DNA of 64,000 bases. Origin: Solirubrobacterales bacterium (GTDB lineage Bacteria > Actinomycetota > Thermoleophilia > Solirubrobacterales > Solirubrobacteraceae). Both the position numbers and the translations under genes were made by a program. The notes under the pieces are model-generated. The model ran no database searches and was not told where the DNA came from. It saw nothing but the letters and a program-made list of their open reading frames with translations. This document shows, piece after piece, positions 50,642-58,915 of this stretch. Each line of letters starts with the position of its first letter. Within the stretch, counting starts at the first letter, position 1. The stretch is from positions 76,291 to 140,290 of the forward strand of contig PKXY01000028.1 in NCBI GenBank assembly GCA_003132505.1, read 5' to 3'.

Positions 50642-51678
50642 GGGCGAGCGCCCCCGAGCAGGTTGCGGCGCGCTTCGCCGCGCGCCAGATCGAGCGCGAG
50701 CAGCGCGATCTCGCGCCGGCGGCGACGCGCTCCTATCCGGCCGAGCGCCTGCGGCCCGACGAGGACTGCGCGCTGCGCACGCCGTTCCAGCGCGACCGCG
50801 ATCGGATCGTCCACAGCAAGGCGTTCCGCCGACTCAAGCACAAGACACAGGTGTTTGTTGCGCCGCAGGGCGACCATTACCGCACCCGCCTCACACACAC
50901 GCTCGAGGTCACGGGCATCTCGCGCACCGTCGCCAGGGCGCTGCGCCTGAACGAGGATCTCGTCGAGGCGATCGGGCTCGGTCACGACCTCGGCCACCCA
51001 CCATTCGGGCACATCGGCGAGGACGTGCTCGACCGCTGCCTGCGCGAGCGCTTCGGCGGCCACTTCCACCACTGGGAGCAGTCGCTGCGGGTCGTCGACC
51101 ACCTCGAGCGCGATGGCGCCGGCCTCAACCTGACGGTGCCGGTTCGCGACGGGATCCTCGCGCATTCCGGGCGCGCGGCCGCGCCCGCGACGCTCGAGGG
51201 TGCGATCGTACGGATCACTGACCGCTTCGCCTACCTCAACCACGACATCGACGATGCGCTGCGCGCCGGCGTGCTCTCGGTCGGCGAGCTTCCGCGCGAG
51301 GCGATCGCCGGCCTCGGCGAGAGCGGTTCCCGGCGTATCGACGCGCTGGTCCACGACCTGGTCGAGCATTCCGAGCGCGCCGGCGAGATCGTCCAGGGGG
51401 AGGAGGCCGCGGCGGCGATGGCTGCACTGCGCGACTTCATGTTCGAGCACGTCTACCTCGGGGCGGTCGCACGGCGCGAGCACGCGAAGGTCGAGACCGT
51501 GATCCGCACGCTGTTCGAGCGCTACTGCGAACAGCCGCCCTTCGCGAGCCGGCTGGCCGACGACGGCGAGTTGGCGAGGAGGGTTAGCGACTACATCGCC
51601 GGGATGACGGACCGCTACTGCATCCGCGCGTTCGAGGAGCTGACCGTTCCGCGGGCGTTCGACGTCTACGGGGTCTGA
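50638..51678 (+). CDS. dgt: dGTP triphosphohydrolase-like HD-domain protein
   Basis: HSKAFRRLKHKTQVFVAPQGDHYRTRLTHTLEVTGISRTVARAL, GLGHDLGHPPFGHIGED. ATGA overlap with recO. Confidence 0.93.
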   Translation: MRASAPEQVAARFAARQIEREQRDLAPAATRSYPAERLRPDEDCALRTPFQRDRDRIVHSKAFRRLKHKTQVFVAPQGDHYRTRLTHTLEVTGISRTVARALRLNEDLVEAIGLGHDLGHPPFGHIGEDVLDRCLRERFGGHFHHWEQSLRVVDHLERDGAGLNLTVPVRDGILAHSGRAAAPATLEGAIVRITDRFAYLNHDIDDALRAGVLSVGELPREAIAGLGESGSRRIDALVHDLVEHSERAGEIVQGEEAAAAMAALRDFMFEHVYLGAVARREHAKVETVIRTLFERYCEQPPFASRLADDGELARRVSDYIAGMTDRYCIRAFEELTVPRAFDVYGV

Positions 51679-51679
51679 G

Positions 51680-53446
51680 ATGCCCCGCTACACCGACGAC
51701 AGCAAGGAGCGGGTCCGTGACGCGGTCGACATGATCGACCTCGTCGGCACGCGCGTCGAGCTGCGTCGCGCCGGCGCGGACTCCTATACCGGCCGGTGCC
51801 CGTTCCACGACGAGCGCACGCCGTCGTTCAACGTCACGCCGTCGAAGAAGATGTACTACTGCTTCGGCTGCCAGGCCTCAGGCGATCCGTTCACCTTCGC
51901 GATGGAGACCGAGGGCTTCGACTTTCCCGGCGCGCTCGAGATGCTCGCCGAGCGCTACAACGTGACGCTCGAGCTGGCCGAGGAGGACCCGCGCGCAGCG
52001 GCGCGGCGCACCCACGAGGCGCGGCTTCAGGCGCTGCTCGAGCGGACCTGCGGCTACTACGAGCGCTACCTCTGGGAGTCCACCGAGGCTGCGCGGGCGC
52101 GCGACTACCTCGCGGGGCGCGGCCTCGAGGAGGCGGTGCTGCGAGCTTTCCGCGTCGGCTACGCGCCGAGTGCCTGGGATCGCGTGCTGCTCGCCTCGCG
52201 GCGCGGCGGCTTCAGCGAGCAGGAGCTGCTCGAGGCCGGGCTCGTGCAGCGCTCGATCGACCAGCCCGGGCGGGTCTACGACCGCTTCCGCACGCGTATC
52301 ACCTTTCCACTGTGCGACCGCCGTGGTCGCGTCGTCGGTTTCGGAGCGCGGGCGATGCGCGCCGAGGATCCGGCGAAGTACGTGAACAGCTCGGAGAGCC
52401 CGATCTTCCGCAAGCGCGAGCACCTCTTCGGCGTGCACCTCGCGCAGAGCGCGGCCGCGCAGGCCGGCGCGGTGGTGCTGTGTGAGGGCTACACCGACGT
52501 GATCGCGATGCACCAGGCCGGCGTTGAGAACTGCGTCGGGTCGATGGGCACTGCGCTGACCGCCGAGCAGGTCGGCGTGCTGGCGCGGCTCGCGCCGCGG
52601 CTGATCCTCGCGCTCGACGCCGACGGGGCGGGGCAGGCCGCGATGCTGAAATCGGCGGCGCTCGTTCAAGCCAAGCGCATCGAGCTGCGCGTCGTGCCGC
52701 TGCCGGCGGGGAGCGACCCGGCCGATGTGCTGAAGCGTGAAGGCGCCGCGGCGCTCCCGGCACTCGTCAAGCGCGCCGTGGCGTTCGTGCGCTTCCGCGT
52801 CGAGCGGATCCTCGCCGGGGGGGACCGTGGCACGCCCGAGGGCCGCGACCGGATTCTCGAGCAACTGCGGCCCGTGTTCGCCGAGCTCGGGCCCGGGGCG
52901 ATGCGTGAGGAGCTCGAGCGCGAGGTCTCCTCGCAGCTCGGCGTGTCGGAGCGAACGGTCGAGCAGGTGCTCGGCGCCGGCGGCGCGCGTCAGGCTGCCG
53001 CCGGCGTGTCAGCCCCGGCGCTCGACGCGGGGGAGCGCACGGAGTTCGCGTTCCTCGAGCTTTGCATCGCGCTGCCCGAGCGGGGATCGGCGCTGCTAGG
53101 CGAGATCGCGATCGATGCGATGTTCGCGAATCAGCTAACGCGCACCGCCGCGGAGCGCCTTCGCGCGAGCATCGAGTCACCGGCCGTCCACGCCGATGAG
53201 AGCGCGCTGAGGACTCTGCTTACGAAGCTCGCGGTCATCGCCAGCACACTCGAGGCGATGCCCGGGCAGCTCGAGGTCGCGGTGCGCCAGCTTGACCTCG
53301 CCCGCATCGAACGCGCGATAGAGGGCGTGCGCGCCGGCGGCGGAGCCGGAGTCGAGCAGCTCGGCCACGAGCGCGCCGAGGTTCAGGCGGAGCTCGCCGA
53401 GTGGCTCGTGCGAGCGCTCGAGGAGACGGCCGCGACGGCGCGTTAG
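51680..53446 (+). CDS. dnaG: DNA primase
   Basis: CPFHDERTPSFNVTPSKKMYYCFGC (CHC2 zinc), GFGARAM, VVLCEGYTDVIAMHQAG TOPRIM. Confidence 0.97.
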   Translation: MPRYTDDSKERVRDAVDMIDLVGTRVELRRAGADSYTGRCPFHDERTPSFNVTPSKKMYYCFGCQASGDPFTFAMETEGFDFPGALEMLAERYNVTLELAEEDPRAAARRTHEARLQALLERTCGYYERYLWESTEAARARDYLAGRGLEEAVLRAFRVGYAPSAWDRVLLASRRGGFSEQELLEAGLVQRSIDQPGRVYDRFRTRITFPLCDRRGRVVGFGARAMRAEDPAKYVNSSESPIFRKREHLFGVHLAQSAAAQAGAVVLCEGYTDVIAMHQAGVENCVGSMGTALTAEQVGVLARLAPRLILALDADGAGQAAMLKSAALVQAKRIELRVVPLPAGSDPADVLKREGAAALPALVKRAVAFVRFRVERILAGGDRGTPEGRDRILEQLRPVFAELGPGAMREELEREVSSQLGVSERTVEQVLGAGGARQAAAGVSAPALDAGERTEFAFLELCIALPERGSALLGEIAIDAMFANQLTRTAAERLRASIESPAVHADESALRTLLTKLAVIASTLEAMPGQLEVAVRQLDLARIERAIEGVRAGGGAGVEQLGHERAEVQAELAEWLVRALEETAATAR

Positions 53447-53481
53447 GGGCGGCTGCGCCTCGGCGCGCCGCTCGCGCGCGC

Positions 53482-53748
53482 TCAGGTCTTGTCGGCGGGC
53501 AGCTCTGCGCGCCAGCGGCGATAGAGCTCGGAGAACGCGGCCTGCATCTGGGGCGAGAGATCCTCAGGCAGGAGGCGCCCGGTCAGACGGATCGTCTCGC
53601 GCATCTGTCCGAGGTACTCCGTGCAGTGGGGGCAGCCCGCGAGGTGACGCTCGAACCGGCGGCGCTCGCGGCGTGAAAGCGCGCCTTCCAGGTAGTCGCT
53701 GGCCAGCTCGACGGCCTGCTCGCAGACGAAGTCGCGGCTCAGCAGCAT
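53482..53748 (-). CDS. Anti-sigma factor, zinc-finger (ZAS) type
   Basis: DYLEGALSRRERRRFERHLAGCPHCTEYL (HxxxCxxC); TGATG overlap with the sigma factor gene. Confidence 0.85.
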   Translation of the reverse strand: MLLSRDFVCEQAVELASDYLEGALSRRERRRFERHLAGCPHCTEYLGQMRETIRLTGRLLPEDLSPQMQAAFSELYRRWRAELPADKT

Positions 53749-54395
53749 CAGTCATTCTCTCCGAGCGCGGATTCGAGCGCCTGTCGCAGGTGGCTGCGCC
53801 CGCGGTGCAGGAGGACGCGCTGATTGGACGGCGTGAGAGACAGGATCTCGCAGACCTCGGCGGCGCGCAGGCCGTCGACGTCGTGCAGCGCGATGACCGC
53901 TCGCTGGCGCGCCGGCAGCTCGGCGAGCGCGTCGCGAATCAGCGTCGCGAGTGCAGCGGCGCCGAGCCGGTTCTCGGCGTCCTCGACCCAGTGCTCAGGC
54001 GGCGAGCTCCAGTGGCCGCTCGCGTCGAAGCGGGAGCGATCGACGGCCGGGCCGGCGTCGGCGATCGGCACGCTACGCGCCTCGCGCGTGCCGGCGCTGC
54101 GCGCCCGGTTGACGAGGATCGTGAGCAGCCAGGTTCGCAGCGAGGACCGCCCCTCGAAGCGCTCAATCCCGCGCACCACCGCGAGCCAGGTGTCCTGGAC
54201 GACCTCTTCGGCGACGGCGCGGCTCGAGACGAAGGTGGATGCGAGACGGAGCATGGCGTCGTGGTGGGTTGCGACGAGGCCGACGAACGCCGCCTCATCA
54301 CCTGCGCGCAGCCGGGCGAGGAGGAGCGGTGCGTCGGCGTCCACTGGCGCAAGCGTACGGCGGCTGGACAGGCGGGGCAGGGCGATCGTTGACAT
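53748..54395 (-). CDS. ECF-family RNA polymerase sigma factor
   Basis: DEAAFVGLVATHHDAMLRLASTFVSSRAVAEEVVQDTWLAVVRGIERFEGRSSLRTWLLTILVNRAR; sigma-4 ELPARQRAVIALHDVDGLRAAEVCEIL. Start 54395 (ATG) preferred. Confidence 0.92.
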   Translation of the reverse strand: MSTIALPRLSSRRTLAPVDADAPLLLARLRAGDEAAFVGLVATHHDAMLRLASTFVSSRAVAEEVVQDTWLAVVRGIERFEGRSSLRTWLLTILVNRARSAGTREARSVPIADAGPAVDRSRFDASGHWSSPPEHWVEDAENRLGAAALATLIRDALAELPARQRAVIALHDVDGLRAAEVCEILSLTPSNQRVLLHRGRSHLRQALESALGEND

Positions 54396-54456
54396 CTCCG
54401 GTGGAGGCGGACCAGCCGGCGCGCCGCCTGAGGCGCGCCGGCTGACCTGCAGTCGC

Positions 54457-55599
54457 TCAGGAAGCGGCGATCCCTTCGCCGGCGACCGCATTCGGCACGG
54501 TCACCGAGCCGATCTCGGTGAGAGCGCCGTCCCAGCCGACCTGGAACTCATCGACGATGCCCTTCCCGCCGGTCTGCACGTAGAGGAAACGACCGTCGGG
54601 CGCGACGGCAGCGTCGACCGTGCCAGGATCGGTTGTCGTGTTGGTGAGCAGGGTCAGTCCGTTCCACGGCTCGAAGGAGATCGAGCTGAGCGACGGGCTG
54701 CCGGCGTTCGACGCGTATAGCGTCGCGCCGTCCTCGACGATCCAGCAGGTGGCGGCCTGCGTGGTCGCGACCGAAGCGAGGTTCGTCGCGGTCCCCTGCG
54801 GGCTCAGCCTGAAGGTCGCGACGGCGTCGGTGCCGGCCTCGGCGACCGCCAGCCGGCCGAACGGGTCGAAGACGAAGCCGAACGGCACTGTTCCCGGCTC
54901 GCTGTTGACGACCGCTGTCGCGGACAGCTCGCCGCTCGGCTCGACCGCGTAGACGTCGATGTCGTTGCCATTGCTCTTCGTTGTGACGATCAGCTGGCGT
55001 CCGTCAGGGCTGAAGCCGACCTCGCCGGGCGTGCTAACGAACTCGGTCGGTCCGGTGACGCTCGCGAGGCCGAGGCTCCGGTTCGAGCCCGCGAGCGGCA
55101 CGAGCTGATCACCGGCGATCACGTAGCCCTGGAGGCTGCCGCCGGCGCGCGCATTTACGACGTAGAGCAGGTTGCCGTGCTGCGCGAGGCTGACGGGGAA
55201 GCTGCCGCCGGAGCTGATCTGCTGGGTCAGCGCGAGCTGATCGCCGCGCACCGCGAACACCGATACCGAGTTGCTGCCGGCGTTGACGGCGAACAGCAGG
55301 CTCGCGGCCTGGTCGTAAACCAGCGAGTCCTCCGAGGCGAGGTCGTCGACGACGGCGCCGTCGAGCGCGCCGCCGAGGCCCCCCGTTGCGTAGGTGGTCG
55401 CGAGCTCGAGCGTGCCGTCGCGCCCGCGGTCGTAGACCGAGACGGTGTTGCCCGCGGCGTAGTCGCTCTGCACGAACACGGCATCGCCGCTGCGCTCAAA
55501 GAAAAAGTGGTGCGGCGAGGCTGAAGCGGCAGCGGCGGTGGCAGCGAGCGCTGCGGCGGCGATCGCCGACGCGACTCCGATCTTCCCTGTTCGCAACAT
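54457..55599 (-). CDS. Secreted beta-propeller (lactonase-like, YVTN type) protein
   Basis: Signal peptide MLRTGKIGVASAIAAAALAATAAAASA, repeated blade motifs (FAVNAGSNSVSVFAV, FSPDGRQLIVTT, VAPDGRFLYVQTG). Confidence 0.85.
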   Translation of the reverse strand: MLRTGKIGVASAIAAAALAATAAAASASPHHFFFERSGDAVFVQSDYAAGNTVSVYDRGRDGTLELATTYATGGLGGALDGAVVDDLASEDSLVYDQAASLLFAVNAGSNSVSVFAVRGDQLALTQQISSGGSFPVSLAQHGNLLYVVNARAGGSLQGYVIAGDQLVPLAGSNRSLGLASVTGPTEFVSTPGEVGFSPDGRQLIVTTKSNGNDIDVYAVEPSGELSATAVVNSEPGTVPFGFVFDPFGRLAVAEAGTDAVATFRLSPQGTATNLASVATTQAATCWIVEDGATLYASNAGSPSLSSISFEPWNGLTLLTNTTTDPGTVDAAVAPDGRFLYVQTGGKGIVDEFQVGWDGALTEIGSVTVPNAVAGEGIAAS

Positions 55600-55713
55600 G
55601 TGGAGGCCTCCTGGATCGTTGACGGGGTCCAAGAGTTCAGTCCAGGCAGCGCAGGATCCGTTACAGAACAGGCTCGCGCGGGCGCCGAGCCGTCCGGCGC
55701 GGTGTCTAAAGTA

Positions 55714-55731
55714 TACGAACATATGTTCGTA
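55714..55731. promoter_or_regulatory. Perfect 18-bp palindrome matching a LexA/SOS box
   Basis: tacgaacatatgttcgta; core CGAACATATGTTCG fits the Gram-positive/mycobacterial LexA operator pattern CGAAC-N4-GTTCG. Confidence 0.7.
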
Positions 55732-55746
55732 GCGAAGGAGACGGGG

Positions 55747-56448
55747 ATGGATAAGGAAAAGCTTGCTCTGTGGGTGTCTGAAGGACTCTCGCTGGAGCAG
55801 ATCGGCCGCCTGGTCGACCGACACCCGAGCACGGTCGCGTACTGGCTCGAGAAGCACGGCCTGAGCGCAGCCGGGCATGAGAAGCACGCCGCACGCGGCG
55901 GCATTCCGCTAGAGGACCTGGAAGCGTTCGTTGAGGCCAACATGTCGATCGCCCAGATCGCCGAGGCGGTCGATCGCAGCAAGGCCACGGTGCGCCATTG
56001 GCTGATCCGGTACGGACTGAAGACTCGTACGGGCTGGGCCTCGAAAGCGGCGAAGCACTCTGGTCTAGCGACGGCGGTGATGCACTGCGCCCATCACGGC
56101 GATACCGAGTTCTGCCTCGATGGGCGTGGTTACTATCGCTGCAAGCGGTGTCGATCGGCCGCCGTGGCGCGCAGACGGCGGACTGTGAAGGCGACGCTCG
56201 TGCAGGAAGCGGGCGGGGCGTGCTGCATATGCGGGTATGACCGCACCATGCGGGCGCTGCACTTCCATCACCTCGAACCGTCGCAAAAGCGCCACGAGAT
56301 GAACGCCAGGGGGGTCGCAATCGCTCTGGCGAAGTTGCGGCTCGAGGCGCAGAAGTGCGTCCTTCTGTGCTCTAATTGCCACGCGGAGGTCGAGGACGGG
56401 ATGGCAGTCGTCCCGGCCGACGCGTCGTACAAGCACCCTCCGGGGTAG
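55747..56448 (+). CDS. HTH (two repeats) plus HNH endonuclease-domain protein
   Basis: LWVSEGLSLEQIGRLVDRHPSTVAYWLEKHGL and AFVEANMSIAQIAEAVDRSKATVRHWLIRYGL HTH repeats; CxC zinc region; CCICGYDRTMRALHFHHLEPSQK...CVLLCSNCHAEVEDG HNH. ATG 55747 with GAAGGAG upstream. Confidence 0.8.
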   Translation: MDKEKLALWVSEGLSLEQIGRLVDRHPSTVAYWLEKHGLSAAGHEKHAARGGIPLEDLEAFVEANMSIAQIAEAVDRSKATVRHWLIRYGLKTRTGWASKAAKHSGLATAVMHCAHHGDTEFCLDGRGYYRCKRCRSAAVARRRRTVKATLVQEAGGACCICGYDRTMRALHFHHLEPSQKRHEMNARGVAIALAKLRLEAQKCVLLCSNCHAEVEDGMAVVPADASYKHPPG

Positions 56449-56453
56449 CACGG

Positions 56454-56525
56454 TCCGGGGTAACTCAATGGCAGAGTCCTCGCCTGTTAAGCGAGTGGTT
56501 GTGGGTTCGAGTCCCACCCCCGGAG
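56454..56525 (+). tRNA. tRNA-Asn (GTT)
   Basis: tccgggg acceptor pairs with ccccgga; anticodon arm ctcgc-ctGTTaa-gcgag; T arm gtggg-ttcgagt-cccac. Confidence 0.93.
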
Positions 56526-56556
56526 CTCCAGCAGCGCCCTTTTTGCCCACGCGGCG

Positions 56557-58803
56557 CTAGTCCGCCGCCAGCTGCTTCGTGTGGCCCTTGCAGTCGTAGA
56601 GCGCGTAGTTCTGGCCGCTGACCGGGTACCAGGCGATCGGATGCGCGGGTGTCCCGATGTAGGTCGGCGGCCGCCAGCGCGCCGGCGGGACGATGGCGCA
56701 CGCCGCCTTGACGGCACTCGAGGCCGCGTTGCCGCCACGCCACGTGTACGCGCCGCCCATCAGGATGAAGCGCGCTTCCCCGCGCGTTACGAGGCTCGCC
56801 AGCTGTTTCGGAGTCAGTGCGGGAGTCTGGGTGCCATAGCCTCCGAACGCCGCGGCCTTGTAGCCCAGCAGGATCATCGGCGCCGCGGTGATCGAGGCCT
56901 GCGTTAGCAGGGCGTATCGCGCATGCGGGGCTCGCGGGTCGACGTACCTGAAGAGTTGCGCCAGGATCGGCAACGTCGGGGCTGACGCGCCGACACCGCC
57001 CTGGCCCGCGTCGGCGTAGGGGCCGGCGGCGGGGAACGTCCCGTCCACCGGCACATCCCACACGGTCTTCGAGTAAAGCGTGGGCACGATGAGGAGCGCG
57101 ACGAGTCCGGTGGCGATCGTCGCCGCTGTCAGGCGAGGTCGCAACCAGAGCAGCGCGATGCAAACGACGGCGGCCAGGATCAGGATCGGCCAGAGCCACT
57201 CGAGGTAGTCGTACTGGCGGCTCAGCAGGTAGATCTGGACGCCGACGGTCGTTGCGAGTGCCGCGACCGGCAGCACCAGGTAGCGCCGGTCGCGACGCGC
57301 GAGCGCGATGAAGGCACCGGCGCCGCAGGCGGCGACGATTGCGGTCCCCGGGCCGAGCGCCGAGGTGTAGTACGGATGCACGATGCCGTTGGAGAAGCTG
57401 AGCACCAGCACCTCGACGACGAACCAGCCGCCGAAAACGATCAGCGGCGCGAGCCGGCGGTCGCGTAACGGGCTCCTGAAGAACACGACCACCAGGGCGA
57501 TCAGGCCGAACACGGCGAACGGCAGCAGCCAGCCGGCCTGGTCTCCGAACCCCGTGCCAAAGAGTCGCAGCGGACCGGGTGAGGGACCGAGCGCGATCGG
57601 TGAGTAGTGACGGAGGACTACCGGCGCCGTTGGCGCCGTCGGCGTTGTCGGGGCGGGCGGCTGACCGTAGGTGTCCGAAATGACGGTCACGCACTTCGTC
57701 CCCGCGAAGATGCCGACCTGGCTATCGGTGGTACCGATCGCCAGGCCGGTGGTACCGGTCGCCAGGCCGGTGGTACCGGTCGCTCCACTGGCGCCGCTCG
57801 CACCCGCCGCCGGCTTGCACTCTTGGCTCTGGACCCGCGAGCCAAGCACCGACGAGGTGTCGGGCGCCGGGTGCGCGGCCGAGTTGCCGAGAACGCCGGA
57901 TGAGAAGCTCGTCCCGGAGCCCCCGACCTCGCCGGCGACGCGTCCGAAGCCGTTGTAGCCGAAGGTCAGCGTCAGCTCGGAGTCGTTCATCGTGCCGCCG
58001 ACGTATGGCCGCTGATCCTGCGGCACCAGGTCCACGGCGACGATCCAGACGAGCGACACCGCGGCGAGCACCATCGCCGCGACGGCCGTTCGGAGCACCC
58101 TTCGGAGGATCGAGCCGTTCGCGCAAAGCAGGTAGGCGATTCCCATTCCCGGCACGATCAGGTAGGCGGCGAGCGCTTTCGTATTGAACGCAAGCCCCGC
58201 GAGCAGCGCCGCCAGCAGCAGCGTCCGCAGGCGGTCGGTCTCGATCGCCCGCACGGTTGCCCAGCCGGCGAGCAGCATCAGCAGGATCAGCAGCGCATCG
58301 AGGTTGTTGTCACGCGTCGATGCAACGAAGGCGGGGAAGACCGCGAGCGCGGCGGCAGCACCGACCGCCGTCCAGCGCCCGAATCGCGGCGCCACGATGA
58401 AATACGTGCAGAGCACGGCGAGGAACCCGCACGCCGCCTCGGGGAGCAGCACGCTGAGCTCGTGGAAGCCCAGCAGCTTGGCGCTGATGGCCTGCAGCCA
58501 AAGGCCGAGCGGCGGCTTGTCGACCGAGATCAGTCCGCCCGGGTCGGACGCGACGAAGAAGAAGTTGTGCAGCGAGCCGAGCATCGACTTGACCGCTGCC
58601 GAGTAGTAGTTGTTGCCATACCCGTTGTGGCTGATGCGGTGGCCCTCGAGCGCTGCCGATACGAGCAGCACGAAGCCGAGTGCTGCGTGCTCGCGGCGCA
58701 GCGCGAAGCTCCGACGAGCGCTGTGGCGTTGCCGCCACGTCCCCGCCGGGCGCTCGTCGCCCGCCGATTCCGCGCCGTCAGCCGAAGTCTCGCCGGCGCT
58801 CAT
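56557..58803 (-). CDS. Glycosyltransferase family 39-like membrane protein
   Basis: AVKSMLGSLHNFFFVASDPGGLISVDKPPLGLWLQAIS, many TM segments, large extracytoplasmic loop with GTTG repeats. Track start 58866. Confidence 0.85.
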   Translation of the reverse strand: MSAGETSADGAESAGDERPAGTWRQRHSARRSFALRREHAALGFVLLVSAALEGHRISHNGYGNNYYSAAVKSMLGSLHNFFFVASDPGGLISVDKPPLGLWLQAISAKLLGFHELSVLLPEAACGFLAVLCTYFIVAPRFGRWTAVGAAAALAVFPAFVASTRDNNLDALLILLMLLAGWATVRAIETDRLRTLLLAALLAGLAFNTKALAAYLIVPGMGIAYLLCANGSILRRVLRTAVAAMVLAAVSLVWIVAVDLVPQDQRPYVGGTMNDSELTLTFGYNGFGRVAGEVGGSGTSFSSGVLGNSAAHPAPDTSSVLGSRVQSQECKPAAGASGASGATGTTGLATGTTGLAIGTTDSQVGIFAGTKCVTVISDTYGQPPAPTTPTAPTAPVVLRHYSPIALGPSPGPLRLFGTGFGDQAGWLLPFAVFGLIALVVVFFRSPLRDRRLAPLIVFGGWFVVEVLVLSFSNGIVHPYYTSALGPGTAIVAACGAGAFIALARRDRRYLVLPVAALATTVGVQIYLLSRQYDYLEWLWPILILAAVVCIALLWLRPRLTAATIATGLVALLIVPTLYSKTVWDVPVDGTFPAAGPYADAGQGGVGASAPTLPILAQLFRYVDPRAPHARYALLTQASITAAPMILLGYKAAAFGGYGTQTPALTPKQLASLVTRGEARFILMGGAYTWRGGNAASSAVKAACAIVPPARWRPPTYIGTPAHPIAWYPVSGQNYALYDCKGHTKQLAAD
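57727..57783. repeat. 21-bp in-frame tandem repeat, about 2.7 copies
   Basis: ggtggtaccgatcgccaggcc / ggtggtaccggtcgccaggcc / ggtggtaccggtcgc; encodes a TGTTGLA repeat in the GT39 loop. Confidence 0.75.
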
Positions 58804-58915
58804 CGATTCGCGGCGCGCCAGACAGCCGCGCAGCTCGTTGGGACGCCGTGCCTCACCGGTCGGCAAAGACTATGCGAGCAGCCGCGCTCGTGCGCACGAT
58901 GGACGGCGCGCCTGC

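Noticed and set aside
55600-55746. Upstream extension of the HNH ORF to 55600
   Set aside because: The extension overlaps the SOS-like palindrome and promoter region and has no SD; ATG 55747 has GAAGGAG at suitable spacing.
57727-57783. 21-bp repeat as a possible CRISPR-like or iteron array
   Set aside because: Units are contiguous without spacers and in frame inside a glycosyltransferase gene, so it is a coding minisatellite.
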